A stretch of DNA of 64,000 nt from Rhizobiaceae bacterium (GTDB lineage: Bacteria > Pseudomonadota > Alphaproteobacteria > Rhizobiales > Rhizobiaceae), in assembly GCA_023953835.1 (NCBI GenBank), contig JAMLJB010000001.1, positions 1,426,001 to 1,490,000 on the forward strand. The letters run 5' to 3'. The position numbers and the translations under genes are program-made. The notes beneath the pieces are model-generated. The model ran no database searches. It was not told the DNA's origin and saw only the letters and a program-made list of their open reading frames with translations. Shown here one piece after another: positions 25,866-34,898 of the stretch (its first letter is position 1; the number at the start of each line of letters is the position of its first letter).

Positions 25866-26788
25866 GACTTCTCCTTGAGAAGGCCGACGAAGATTTCTTC
25901 GAGCGAGCTTTGCTCGGTGTCGAGGTCGCGAAATCCGATGCCGGCTTCATCGAGTTCGCGTAGGAGCGAAGCGACGCCCGGACGGTCAGACTGCGCATCG
26001 TAGATGTAGGTCAGCAGCTTCCCGTCGCCGGATTGCTCCAGGGCGTAGCGGTCGAAGCGCTCGGGAAGCGCCGCCAGCGGTTCGCGCAATTGAAGCGTGA
26101 GTTGCTTGCGGCCAAGCTTGCGCATGAGTTCGGCCTTGCCCTCTACAAGCATGATCCTGCCGTGGTTGATGATGCCGATGCGATCCGCCATTTCCTCGGC
26201 TTCCTCGATGTAGTGCGTGGTGAGGATGATCGTGACGCCCGTGTCGCGCAAACGGCGGACCATCGCCCACAAATCATGGCGCAACTCGACATCGACGCCG
26301 GCTGTCGGTTCGTCGAGGAAGAGAATCCGCGGCTCGTGCGCAAGCGCCTTGGCGATCAGCAGGCGGCGCTTCATGCCGCCCGAGAGCTGCATGGATTTTG
26401 CGTCGCGCTTTTCCCAGAGCGAAAGGTCGCGCAGCACCTTCTCGATATGGTCCGGGTTCGGCGGCTTGCCAAATATGCCACGGCTGTAGGCGCAGGCGTT
26501 GAACACGGTTTCCCACGTATCCACGGTCAGCTCCTGCGGCACGAGGCCGATCAGGCTGCGCGTGGTGCGATAGTCCCGCTCGATGTCGTGCCCATCCACG
26601 AGAACAGTCCCGCCGCTTCGCTTGACGATGCCGCATATGATCGAGATCAGGGTCGTCTTGCCTGCCCCGTTGGGACCCAGCAGCGCAAATATCTCGCCTC
26701 GCGCGATTTCGAGATCGATGTCCTGAAGCGCATTGAAGCCGGACGCATATGTCTTCGAAACGCCTGAAACGGATATGACGGGGTGCAT
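25862..26788 (-). CDS. ABC exporter ATP-binding protein (YadG-like)
   Basis: 308-residue ATPase, same length as E. coli YadG. Walker [10 protein letters not shown], signature [14 protein letters not shown], Walker [17 protein letters not shown] and H-loop [13 protein letters not shown] are intact. The ATG at 26788 follows an AAGGCGG sequence; the frame extends 29 codons further upstream without support. It forms a two-gene operon with the permease and is divergent from the oxidase operon. Confidence 0.93.
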   Translation of the reverse strand: MHPVISVSGVSKTYASGFNALQDIDLEIARGEIFALLGPNGAGKTTLISIICGIVKRSGGTVLVDGHDIERDYRTTRSLIGLVPQELTVDTWETVFNACAYSRGIFGKPPNPDHIEKVLRDLSLWEKRDAKSMQLSGGMKRRLLIAKALAHEPRILFLDEPTAGVDVELRHDLWAMVRRLRDTGVTIILTTHYIEEAEEMADRIGIINHGRIMLVEGKAELMRKLGRKQLTLQLREPLAALPERFDRYALEQSGDGKLLTYIYDAQSDRPGVASLLRELDEAGIGFRDLDTEQSSLEEIFVGLLKEKS

Positions 26789-26907
26789 GCAGCCGCCTTG
26801 CTGTTGTGAGGCGCTTGCATGTCGTATCCGGGGGGAAAATGTCAACTTCGCTCCTGACAGTTCCCGACAGGACATGCGACATTCGGACCCTGTGCGGCCA
26901 TGCCACT

Positions 26908-26936
26908 TTGACTGTAAGGCCCACGCTCAATATTTT
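26908..26936 (+). promoter_or_regulatory. Promoter of the bd oxidase operon
   Basis: TTGACT (26908-26913), a 17-base spacer, then TATTTT (26931-26936) form a good sigma-70 promoter, about 32 bases upstream of the oxidase start, with a GGAG ribosome site in between. No convincing FNR/FixK box was seen. Confidence 0.65.
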
Positions 26937-26967
26937 TGATCTTGCTAATTTGATGGAGACGGCCCTC

Positions 26968-28329
26968 ATGGACGCCGTGATGTTTTCGCGCATTCAGTTT
27001 GCGGCGAATATTTCGTTCCATATACTTTTCCCCTCGATCACCATCGCGCTCGGCTGGGTGCTGCTGTTTTTCAAGCTTCGCTACAATTCGACACACGATA
27101 CCGCCTGGATGCGGGCCTATTTCACCTGGGTGAAGGTGTTCGCGCTGTCCTTCGCGATGGGTGTCGTTTCGGGCGTGACGATGAGCTTCCAGTTCGGCAC
27201 CAATTGGCCGGGCTATATGGAGCACGTCGGGAACATCGCGGGACCGCTCCTCGCCTACGAAGTCCTTACCGCCTTCTTCCTCGAGGCCGTATTCCTCGGC
27301 ATCATGCTTTTCGGATTCCGCCGGGTGCCCAACAAAGTCCACACGCTCGCAACCTTTCTGGTGGCGTTCGGAACGACGATGTCAGCCTTCTGGATCCTGG
27401 CGCTCAATTCGTGGATGCAGACGCCTGCGGGCTTCGAAATGCGTGATGGCGTCGCGCATGCGATCGATTGGTGGGCCATCGTCTTTAATCCGTCCTTCCC
27501 CTACCGCCTCATCCACATGCTGCTGGCTTCGGGACTGACCGTCTGTTTCCTCATGGCCGGCATTTCCGCGCTGCGCTATCTCGCGGGCGACCGGTCCGAG
27601 TCGATGATGAAGGCCATGCGCACCGGCATCTATGCGGGCGCGATCCTGATCCCGATACAGATTTTCGCGGGCGACCAGCATGGTCTCAACACGCTGGAGC
27701 ATCAGCCGCAAAAAATCGCGGCCATGGAGGCAAACTGGAAAACAGGTCCGAACATTCCCCTCGTCCTGTTTGCCTGGCCCGACGAAAGTGCGAAGGAAAA
27801 CCATTTCGAAATCTCCATCCCCAACGGCGCGAGCCTCATTCTCAGGCACCATGCCGACGGCGTCGTGCCGGGGCTCGACCAGTTCGAAGGCAATCACCCG
27901 CCTGTGCTGCCGCTCTTCTGGGGTTTCCGCATCATGGTCGGCACCGGCTTGCTGATGCTTCTGGTGTCATGGCTGGGTGCGGTCTACCTCTGGCGGCGCG
28001 ACAGCGTTCCTCACTGGCTGGCCTATGTGATGGTGCCGATGGGCCTGTCGGGTTGGCTCGCCACGCTCGCAGGCTGGTACACGACCGAAATCGGTCGCCA
28101 ACCTTGGCTGGTGACGGGAATCCTGCGGACAGATGAGGCTGTCGGCGGTGTGGCTGCAAGCCATGTCGCAACGACACTCGCGATCTACCTGCTGCTCTAC
28201 GCCGGTTTGCTGGCCAGCTATCTCGGCGTGCTGGTGCATCTGGCGCTCAAGGCTGCCCGCGAGGGTGACTCTGCACCCCTTCCTGCGGTGCTCGAACAGG
28301 CGCTGGCACAACCCGTCGCCGATCGCTGA
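26968..28329 (+). CDS. cydA: Cytochrome bd-type quinol oxidase subunit I (cyanide-insensitive type)
   Basis: Inner-membrane quinol oxidase subunit I, 453 residues, with eight to nine helices. It carries the haem b595-ligand histidine region FAANISFHILFPS near residue 20 and the quinol-loop GRQPW motif (TEIGRQPWLVTG) near residue 385. The Q-loop is short, as in CioA proteins of proteobacteria. ATG 26968 is chosen because GGAG lies nine bases upstream; ATG 26953 and a longer frame are possible. It reduces oxygen to water with high affinity without pumping protons. Confidence 0.94.
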   Translation: MDAVMFSRIQFAANISFHILFPSITIALGWVLLFFKLRYNSTHDTAWMRAYFTWVKVFALSFAMGVVSGVTMSFQFGTNWPGYMEHVGNIAGPLLAYEVLTAFFLEAVFLGIMLFGFRRVPNKVHTLATFLVAFGTTMSAFWILALNSWMQTPAGFEMRDGVAHAIDWWAIVFNPSFPYRLIHMLLASGLTVCFLMAGISALRYLAGDRSESMMKAMRTGIYAGAILIPIQIFAGDQHGLNTLEHQPQKIAAMEANWKTGPNIPLVLFAWPDESAKENHFEISIPNGASLILRHHADGVVPGLDQFEGNHPPVLPLFWGFRIMVGTGLLMLLVSWLGAVYLWRRDSVPHWLAYVMVPMGLSGWLATLAGWYTTEIGRQPWLVTGILRTDEAVGGVAASHVATTLAIYLLLYAGLLASYLGVLVHLALKAAREGDSAPLPAVLEQALAQPVADR

Positions 28330-28350
28330 TTGAAAATTGGAGAGAGTGGC

Positions 28351-29355
28351 ATGACGATTGACTGGCCGACGATTCTCCCCCTCATTGCCGCAACCCTGAT
28401 GGGGGTGGCCATCCTGATCTACGTCATTCTGGACGGATTCGATCTCGGCATCGGCATCCTGTTCGCGGTCGCCGGCGACCATGAGCAGGACCGGATGATT
28501 TCCGCTATCGGCCCCTTCTGGGACGCAAATGAAACTTGGCTGGTGCTGGCGGTCGGATTGCTGCTCGTCGCCTTTCCAATCGCGCATGGGACGATCCTCA
28601 CCGCCCTCTATATTCCCGTGTTCATCCTTCTCGTCGGCCTCATCCTGCGCGGGGTCGCGTTCGACTTCCGCGCCAAGGTTCCCGCCGGGCACAAGCAGCG
28701 ATGGAACCGCCTGTTCTTCCTTGGCTCCCTGACTGCCTCCCTTGCGCAGGGCTATATGCTGGGGGTGTATGTGCTCGGTCTGCGCACCGGGTTTCCGGCG
28801 TTCGTGTTCGGCGCGCTGGTCGCGATGTGCCTTGCTGCGGCGTATGTCGCGATGGGCGCAGCGTGGCTGATCTACAAGACCGAAGGCGAACTCCAGAAGA
28901 AGGCGGTGCTGTGGCTGCGCTCCGCCCTTGTCTTTACCGTGTTCGGCATGGTTGCGGTTTCTATCGCCACGCCTCTCGCCAGCCCGCGCATTTTCGACCG
29001 CTGGTTCCTTTTTCCCGAATTGCTTTATTTGTCGCCGCTACCGATCCTGTCCGCTATTCTTTTCCTTCTCCTCTGGCGCAAGACATTCCAGCTTCCGCGC
29101 CCGGACGGACGACAGGAACTGGCGCCTTTCCTCATACTGTCGGCGATTTTCGCATTGGGTTTCGCCGGGCTGGCCTGGTCGTTCTATCCCTATGTGGTGC
29201 CCGACCGCGTGACGATCTGGCAGGCGGCGTCAGCGACCGAAAGCCTGGCGCTTATCCTCGCCGGAACGGCGGTGGTGCTGCCGATTATCCTGTTTTATTC
29301 GTTCTATGCGTATCGGGTTTTCGGCGGTAAGGCCGGCGACCTGACGTATGATTGA
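28351..29355 (+). CDS. cydB: Cytochrome bd-type quinol oxidase subunit II
   Basis: 334-residue membrane subunit with about eight helices. Typical N-terminal YVILDGFDLGIGIL and FWDANETWLVLAVGLLLVAFP are present. It follows cydA by 21 bases with GGAGAG upstream of the ATG. No cydX-like small ORF and no cydDC exporter genes were found next to it, as is common for the Cio branch. A terminator hairpin follows 22 bases after the stop. Confidence 0.95.
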   Translation: MTIDWPTILPLIAATLMGVAILIYVILDGFDLGIGILFAVAGDHEQDRMISAIGPFWDANETWLVLAVGLLLVAFPIAHGTILTALYIPVFILLVGLILRGVAFDFRAKVPAGHKQRWNRLFFLGSLTASLAQGYMLGVYVLGLRTGFPAFVFGALVAMCLAAAYVAMGAAWLIYKTEGELQKKAVLWLRSALVFTVFGMVAVSIATPLASPRIFDRWFLFPELLYLSPLPILSAILFLLLWRKTFQLPRPDGRQELAPFLILSAIFALGFAGLAWSFYPYVVPDRVTIWQAASATESLALILAGTAVVLPIILFYSFYAYRVFGGKAGDLTYD

Positions 29356-29370
29356 GCGGATGCGACGCCC

Positions 29371-29401
29371 AAAAGAAAAGGCCGCCTGAAAAGGCGGCCT
29401 T
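29371..29401. terminator. Bidirectional terminator between cydB and the TadG-like gene
   Basis: AAGGCCGCC and GGCGGCCTT form a perfect 9-bp stem with loop TGAAAA (29378-29401). On the minus strand it is followed by TTCTTTT, making a strong intrinsic terminator for the TadG-like gene. On the plus strand the tail is only AAGTTT, so it is weaker for cydAB. Confidence 0.8.
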
Positions 29402-29420
29402 AAGTTTGTGCAGCGATGGT

Positions 29421-30509
29421 CTACTGGGTAAGGCGAATTCCAACCGTCTTTTGCGAATAATCGCATTTGCCGGTAACCTTGTAGAAGAAGTCCGCGGCAG
29501 TGACCGGCCCAGGCAGGGCACTACCACCGTCCTCCCAGGCCTGCGCGCTTTCCTGCCCGCAAGGCACTGCTGAGAAGATGTCCACCTTGGTATTCTTGTC
29601 CACTTCCTTGCCGTCGAGGAAGAGATGTTCCGAGGTTGCCATATCGTCCGAACGGAAGGTTCGTTTGGTCCCGGAGGTGACGTCCATACGCAGGTACAGA
29701 TTGTCCATCGTGCTTACATCGATGACCGCACCCTTTGTATCGCCTCCGTAGTAGCTCGTCTTGCAGGTGGTTTCATATTTGGTGCTGCCGGACGTCTGCT
29801 GGATCAACTTCACACCCGTGGTGTTGCTCCATTTGGTAACCTTCTTGGTGGTGCAGACTTCTTCCTGCACCTTCGTCTTCACTTCCTTGTTGGTCTTCGG
29901 ATCGATCGTGACCTCATAGGCCGTCGTCGTGCCGTAGCCCTTGGGGTCGCCGAAGCCATTGTAGGTATAGTCGATCTGCATCAGCTTCTCGTCAGGATCG
30001 TTCGCACCGGCGGTATACTGCTTTCCGAACAGATACATGGTCTTGTTCCACCACCCCGAAACCGTATCGAGCGTGAAATTGGCTTCCGTAAGCTGCGGCG
30101 GCTTGCTTGCGCCTGCTTTCACGCCAACCTTCACTTCCTCGATCGCCGCAAGCTTCATCAGCGTCGTCGGAACGTCGAAAGAGGCGCTTGTGGTTGCAGT
30201 CGCCGCACCCAGATTGTCGATGTTGAAGGTCTTGAGCGAAGTGGTCCCGACGCCACCTCCAGCAACATATACCTCTTGCAGCTTGGTCTTGCGCTGCGCT
30301 TCGGTCGTGGTCTTCGGCAGTCCCAGAATCGACAGGGTTGCCGCGTCCAGCGCGTTCTGCATGTTGCCGCGATTGTTGGTGGCGCGGCTGTAGTCAACCG
30401 CCATGCCGGCGCCGAGCAGCAGCGGCACCGCGCTCAACGCCATGACCACGGCAAAATTGCCGTCTTCCGAGCGTACAAAGCCGCTCAGGAGTTTCGATGT
30501 GAGTTTCAT
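29421..30509 (-). CDS. TadE/TadG-like pilus-assembly protein
   Basis: 362-residue protein with an N-terminal TadE/G-like segment (DGNFAVVMALSAVPLLLGAG, residues 16-35), a single membrane helix preceded by a short basic cytoplasmic tail. The rest is a predicted periplasmic domain unusually rich in threonine and lysine, with four cysteines (in EEVCTTKK, ETTCKTS, AVPCGQE and TGKCDYS) that could form two disulphides. No von Willebrand A domain, typical of full TadG, was recognised, and no other tad/cpa genes are nearby. GGAGC precedes the ATG. Function is inferred from the N-terminus only. Confidence 0.78.
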   Translation of the reverse strand: MKLTSKLLSGFVRSEDGNFAVVMALSAVPLLLGAGMAVDYSRATNNRGNMQNALDAATLSILGLPKTTTEAQRKTKLQEVYVAGGGVGTTSLKTFNIDNLGAATATTSASFDVPTTLMKLAAIEEVKVGVKAGASKPPQLTEANFTLDTVSGWWNKTMYLFGKQYTAGANDPDEKLMQIDYTYNGFGDPKGYGTTTAYEVTIDPKTNKEVKTKVQEEVCTTKKVTKWSNTTGVKLIQQTSGSTKYETTCKTSYYGGDTKGAVIDVSTMDNLYLRMDVTSGTKRTFRSDDMATSEHLFLDGKEVDKNTKVDIFSAVPCGQESAQAWEDGGSALPGPVTAADFFYKVTGKCDYSQKTVGIRLTQ

Positions 30510-30610
30510 TTGCTCCGTCTCCGCCTATGCGGGAGTCATAGCGCGTGAAGCTGAAATGACGTTTAAGCCAATTCACTCAAATCGAAACGAAATCGTAGGG
30601 AACGGTTTAT

Positions 30611-32140
30611 TCAGTCCATGTGCGCGGCGGCGACCGCCGGCCTCGGCCCCGTAGATCGGCGCAGGAGGAAAACGAGCGGGATTGCGCAAAGGGTGACAAT
30701 CATCATCAGTTTGAAATCATTGACATAAGAGATCATCGCACTCTGCTGATTCACCAGTTGGTCGAGTTGCGTCAAAGTCGTGGTGTCGCCGGTGATGGCG
30801 CCCGGAAGCGCGGTCGCCAGATTCTGATTGTAGGGCGTCAGTCCCGCCGCAATCTCCGAATGGTTGATCTGGATATTGCGCGTAAGGAGTACTGACACCA
30901 CCGAAATGCCGATCGACGATCCGATATTGCGAACGAGGGTGAAAAGACTGGTCGCATCCGCCCTGTGGCGCGCGTCAAGTGTCGAGAAGGCCAGCGTCGA
31001 AAGTGGAACGAAGACCAGACCCAGACCGAGACCCTGCACGATGCCGGACAAAACGATCTGCGTATCGTCCATCTGCGGCGTGAAATTCGTCATCATGTAG
31101 AGCGACCACGCGGTAAGCAGCAGGCCGGCCAGCACAAGCCCGCGCGGATCCACCATGCGCACGAGCCTGCCGACCAGCAGCATGGAAATCATGGTGCCCA
31201 CGCCGCGCGGCGCCATCACAATGCCGGTCAGCGTTGTCGAATGGTTGAACAATTGCCCGAGCATCGGCGGCAGCAGCGCCAGACCCGACAGGAGGATGAC
31301 ACCGACGATGAAGATGAAAATCAGACCGACGACGAAGTTCCAGTCGAGAAACATGCTGGCATCCATGAACGTGTCCTTGCCGGTGCAAAGATGGACGATG
31401 AACAGCCAGAAGCCGGTGATCGAAAGCGCCAGTTCGATCCAGATTTCCATGGACGAAAACCAGTCCACTTCCGCGCCCCGGTCGAGCATGAGCTGAAGCG
31501 CGCCGACGCCGAGCGAGAGCATGGCAAAGCCGAAGAAATCGAAGCCGCGTCGACGCGTGGCGAATTTCGGGAGATAGGCGATGGCTCCAAGCACCGCCAG
31601 GATGCCGACGGGCAGGTTGATGAAGAACACCCAGCGCCAGTTCGCGGTTTCGGTCAGCCAGCCGCCGAGCGTCGGGCCGATGATCGGGCCGACCATGATG
31701 CCCGCACCCCAGATCGCCATGGCCGAGCCCTGCCGCTCCCGGGGATTGATGTCGAGAAGTATGGTCTGCGACAGCGGCACGATTGCCGCGCCGAACACAC
31801 CCTGCAGAAGCCGGAAGCCGACCATGGCCTCAAGGTTCCAGGCCAGACCGCACAGCATGGACGTGATGGTGAAGCCGATGATGGAGCCGACGAACAGTTC
31901 ACGCCGCCCGAGCCGATCCGAAAGCCAGCCTGTGACCGGGGTCATGATCGCTGCCGCGACGATGTAGGATGTGAGCACCCAGTTGATCGTGTCCTGCGAC
32001 GCGCCGAGATCGCCCGTCATGGTCGGCAGGGCGACATTGGCGATTGTGGTGTCGAGCACCTGCATCACCGTCGCCAACATGATGGAAACGGTGATGAGGC
32101 CGCGATGCGGCACATCGGTATAAGAGTGGACCTGGCTCAT
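30611..32140 (-). CDS. DHA2 family MFS drug efflux transporter (EmrB-like)
   Basis: 509-residue inner-membrane antiporter with 14 predicted helices, EmrB/QacA type. Motif A-like GWLSDRLGRRELFVGS lies near residue 70, and the DHA2 motif QVLDTTIANVALPTM is at residues 27-41. It exports hydrophobic compounds together with the HlyD-type adaptor encoded upstream, probably across both membranes with a TolC-like channel that is not in this window. It is the last gene of the MarR-EmrA-EmrB-like operon. Confidence 0.95.
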   Translation of the reverse strand: MSQVHSYTDVPHRGLITVSIMLATVMQVLDTTIANVALPTMTGDLGASQDTINWVLTSYIVAAAIMTPVTGWLSDRLGRRELFVGSIIGFTITSMLCGLAWNLEAMVGFRLLQGVFGAAIVPLSQTILLDINPRERQGSAMAIWGAGIMVGPIIGPTLGGWLTETANWRWVFFINLPVGILAVLGAIAYLPKFATRRRGFDFFGFAMLSLGVGALQLMLDRGAEVDWFSSMEIWIELALSITGFWLFIVHLCTGKDTFMDASMFLDWNFVVGLIFIFIVGVILLSGLALLPPMLGQLFNHSTTLTGIVMAPRGVGTMISMLLVGRLVRMVDPRGLVLAGLLLTAWSLYMMTNFTPQMDDTQIVLSGIVQGLGLGLVFVPLSTLAFSTLDARHRADATSLFTLVRNIGSSIGISVVSVLLTRNIQINHSEIAAGLTPYNQNLATALPGAITGDTTTLTQLDQLVNQQSAMISYVNDFKLMMIVTLCAIPLVFLLRRSTGPRPAVAAAHMD

Positions 32141-32177
32141 GTGAGCGCTCTTGAGGGAAATTGACCGTCTGGTTTCG

Positions 32178-33350
32178 TTATTCGCCCGCCATGGCCGTCC
32201 CGAACAGGCTGCCGAAGCCGCGCGCCTTGCCAGTGTCCACCGACACAGTCGCGCTCATGCCTGAGCGAAGCATCAGCTTGGCGTCGGGCGATTCCACCTT
32301 GAGCCGCACCGGAATGCGCTGCGTGACCTTGACCCAGTTTCCGGTCGCGTTCTGCGCCGGGAGCACGGAAAATTCCGCACCCGTTCCCGCGCCGATGGAG
32401 TCGATCACAGCCTTCAGCGGATGGTCCGGGAAGGTATCAAGGGTGATTTCCGCTTCCTGCCCGACCTTCATGTGGGTGAGCTGGGTTTCCTTGAAATTGG
32501 CGTCGACCCAGGTGTCGCCTGTCTCGACCAGCGTGAACAACGGCGTGCCGACCGTGACGAACTGGCCCGGCTTGATCGAGGCCGCCTGATAGACCACGCC
32601 GTCGCCGGAAGCCTTGATGGTCGTTTGCGACAGGTCGAATTGCGCCTTGTCGCGCGCGGCAAGCGCAGCCAGAACCGTCGGATGCTTGTCGGTTTCGATG
32701 TCCGGTCTGCCGCCGAGCGCCGCGAGCGCACCCGCGACCTCTTCCTTGTCCGCCGAAAGCTCTTCATTGGCCTTGATGAGATCGCGGCGCGCGGAATCGA
32801 GCGCGGCGGTGGTGCCGACGCCCTTCTTCGTCAATTCGGACTGGCGGTCGAGTTCGGACCGGAAGTAGTTCACTTCTTCTTCCGAAACCCTCTGGGTTGC
32901 GATCGCCTGGCTGTAGCCGGCGCGCAATTCCTCGACCTTAAGCCGGGCCGCCGCGAGCGAGGCGTCCGCCTGCGCCAGCGCAATGCGATAAGGCTCGGGA
33001 TCGATCACGAAAAGCGTGTCGCCCTTCTTCACCTCCTGGTTTTCACGGATCCCGACGTCCACGATACGCCCTGCCACCTCCGAGGTAACCGCGATGCGCG
33101 CCTGCCGCAAATTGGCGTTTTCCGTTTCTTGATAGCGGCCGCCGGTCACCCAGAAATAGGTGCCGCCCGCAAGCAGCGCCAGCGGCACGACGGCCATCAG
33201 GACATAACGGCGGCTTCGCTTTTTCGGAGCGATCTTGACCTCGACGACGGGCGCTGCCTCCTTCTGGGGGGCGGGCGCCTCCATTTGCGGCTGCGGAAAC
33301 TGCTTCACTTCCGCATCATTGCGTTCGTTCGTGTTTGCGGCACTCGACAT
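32178..33350 (-). CDS. HlyD-family efflux adaptor (EmrA-like)
   Basis: 390-residue membrane fusion protein: cytoplasmic tail rich in K, P and Q (residues 1-45), one transmembrane helix (YVLMAVVPLALLAGGTYFWV), lipoyl halves (IRENQEVKKGDTLFVIDPEP), a coiled-coil hairpin (residues 130-230) and a beta-barrel domain. The arrangement is that of EmrA, which pairs with EmrB. It begins one base after the MarR gene stop and ends 37 bases before the EmrB start. Confidence 0.94.
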   Translation of the reverse strand: MSSAANTNERNDAEVKQFPQPQMEAPAPQKEAAPVVEVKIAPKKRSRRYVLMAVVPLALLAGGTYFWVTGGRYQETENANLRQARIAVTSEVAGRIVDVGIRENQEVKKGDTLFVIDPEPYRIALAQADASLAAARLKVEELRAGYSQAIATQRVSEEEVNYFRSELDRQSELTKKGVGTTAALDSARRDLIKANEELSADKEEVAGALAALGGRPDIETDKHPTVLAALAARDKAQFDLSQTTIKASGDGVVYQAASIKPGQFVTVGTPLFTLVETGDTWVDANFKETQLTHMKVGQEAEITLDTFPDHPLKAVIDSIGAGTGAEFSVLPAQNATGNWVKVTQRIPVRLKVESPDAKLMLRSGMSATVSVDTGKARGFGSLFGTAMAGE

Positions 33351-33351
33351 T

Positions 33352-33849
33352 TCAGGCTGCCTTTCCAGGGGTCTTCAGGGCGGCGGCCATCCGGTCGTCG
33401 TCACTCAAATTCTCAATTATGGTTTTCAGTGCATGGATCGTCGTTCGGCGTTCGTCAGGCGAAAGGCCGCTCAGCGCGTAGTCGAAAACCTGCGTCGCCA
33501 TCCCGCGCATGCTGCCGAATATCTCCCTGCTCTTTTCAGTCAGGTAGATCATGCGGACCCTGCGGTCCGTGGCGTCGCTGCGGCGCTCGATCCATCCGCC
33601 TTCAACCATCCGGTCGATCAGGCGCGAAACGCTGATCGGCTCGATTTCCAGAAGCTCCGCCAAGCGGGCCTGCGCGACGCCTTCTTCCTTGTAGACACGA
33701 ACCAGAAGCCGCCATTGCGCGGCGGACAGGCCGAAGCAACTCGCGCGCGTCTCGAACCTCCGGCGCAGAAGCCGGGAGGCATCGTGCAGCAGAAAGCCGA
33801 CGCGGTCGGTTTCATCAACAGGTGCGGACAGGTCGCTCATAAGCGCCAT
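33352..33849 (-). CDS. MarR family transcriptional regulator
   Basis: 165-residue winged-helix regulator. The recognition region is LAELLEIEPISVSRLIDRMV (near residues 64-83) followed by the wing RRSDATDRRVRMIYLT. MarR proteins repress linked efflux genes and release DNA on binding phenolic ligands. It heads the efflux operon, and a 12-bp palindrome lies just upstream. The start could also be the internal ATG at 33840 (fourth codon). Confidence 0.93.
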   Translation of the reverse strand: MALMSDLSAPVDETDRVGFLLHDASRLLRRRFETRASCFGLSAAQWRLLVRVYKEEGVAQARLAELLEIEPISVSRLIDRMVEGGWIERRSDATDRRVRMIYLTEKSREIFGSMRGMATQVFDYALSGLSPDERRTTIHALKTIIENLSDDDRMAAALKTPGKAA

Positions 33850-33855
33850 ATATTA

Positions 33856-33867
33856 TAAGCATGCTTA
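33856..33867. promoter_or_regulatory. Palindrome before the MarR gene (candidate operator)
   Basis: TAAGCATGCTTA is a perfect 12-bp palindrome six bases upstream of the MarR start codon. On the minus strand it overlaps a TATAAT sequence (33852-33857), so a bound repressor would block the promoter. MarR proteins usually bind such short palindromes in their own promoters. Confidence 0.5.
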
Positions 33868-33952
33868 CTATTTCAAGAGGAAATTGTGCGTCGCAAAAAA
33901 TATTTCGCACGCCCCATGGTGGCGCGCCCGAAACCCCGAAGATTCGTTGGGT

Positions 33953-34894
33953 CTACCGTTCGCCCTTCTGGTAGGGCACCATCAGCGCCTTGGGGTATGT
34001 GGCGCGCCGCGCCACCAGAACCAGCGCCAGAATGGACAACGCATAGGGCATCATCAGGAACACCTGATAGGGCACGATTCCGCCCGAGAGCTGCTGGAGG
34101 CGCACCTGATAAGCGTCGAAGGCCGCAAACAGGATCGCGCCGAGCAAAGCCTTGCCGGGCCGCCACGATCCGAACACCACAAGTGCGATGCAGATCCAGC
34201 CCCGCCCGTTGATCATTCCGAAGAAGAATGAGTTGAAGGCCGACATGGTCAGGAAAGCGCCGCCGATCGCCATGAGCGCGCTGCCTGCGATCACCGCGCC
34301 CATGCGGATCCCCGTGACGCTGATGCCTTGTGCCTCGACGGCTGACGGATTTTCGCCTGCTGCCCTCAGCGCCAGCCCGAGCGGTGTGCGGTAGAGCAGC
34401 CAGGCCACAAGTCCGGCCATGATGAAGGCCAGATATGTCAACGGCGTCTGCGCGAACAGCGCCTCGCCGACAATCGGTATGCTCGACAGGCCGGGAATCG
34501 CCCAGACCTGGAACGGCTCGATCTTGGGCGGAGAGGTGACTTCCGGCAGCGCGAGCCGGTAGACGAAATAGGTGAGGCTGGTCGCAAGCAGGGTGACCCC
34601 GATGCCGACGACATGTTGCGACAGGCCGAGCGGAACGGTGAGCGTCGAATGGAGCAGGCCAAGCACCATGCCCACAAGCGCCGCGACGGCGATTCCGGTC
34701 CACAGGTCGCCCCCCGCATAGACGGTGAACCACCCGGCAAAAGCTCCGGCGGTCATGATGCCTTCGATGCCGAGGTTGAGCACGCCCGCGCGCTCGCAGA
34801 TCAGCTCGCCGAGCGTGGCGAAGATCAGCGGCGAAGCAATACGGATGGCCGCAACCCAGAAGGAGGCGCTAAGCAATATGTCGAGCGCTTCCAC
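33953..34894 (-). CDS. Nucleoside-type ABC importer permease (BmpB-like)
   Basis: 313-residue permease of the branched-chain/simple-sugar superfamily with about eight to nine helices. Recognisable segments are GELICERAGVLNLGIEGIM near residue 27 and LRAAGENPSAVEAQGISVTG near residue 205. With the previous gene it forms the membrane part of an importer fed by a BMP-family binding protein, typically for purine nucleosides. It is the last of four genes in the operon, four bases after the other permease. Confidence 0.92.
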   Translation of the reverse strand: MEALDILLSASFWVAAIRIASPLIFATLGELICERAGVLNLGIEGIMTAGAFAGWFTVYAGGDLWTGIAVAALVGMVLGLLHSTLTVPLGLSQHVVGIGVTLLATSLTYFVYRLALPEVTSPPKIEPFQVWAIPGLSSIPIVGEALFAQTPLTYLAFIMAGLVAWLLYRTPLGLALRAAGENPSAVEAQGISVTGIRMGAVIAGSALMAIGGAFLTMSAFNSFFFGMINGRGWICIALVVFGSWRPGKALLGAILFAAFDAYQVRLQQLSGGIVPYQVFLMMPYALSILALVLVARRATYPKALMVPYQKGER

Positions 34895-34898
34895 GAGC

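Noticed and set aside
25104..26788. NodI/NodJ identity of the ABC exporter pair
   Set aside because: No nod genes or nod boxes nearby, and the 308-residue ATPase length and general motifs fit YadGH-type exporters as well or better.
26937..26960. FNR/FixK box (TTGAT-N4-ATCAA) before the bd oxidase operon
   Set aside because: A TTGAT half is present, but the second half site does not match.
30965..32164. 399-codon plus-strand frame opposite the EmrB-like gene
   Set aside because: Composition is dominated by R, H, D and Q, typical of a shadow of a membrane-protein gene; no ribosome site or family resemblance.
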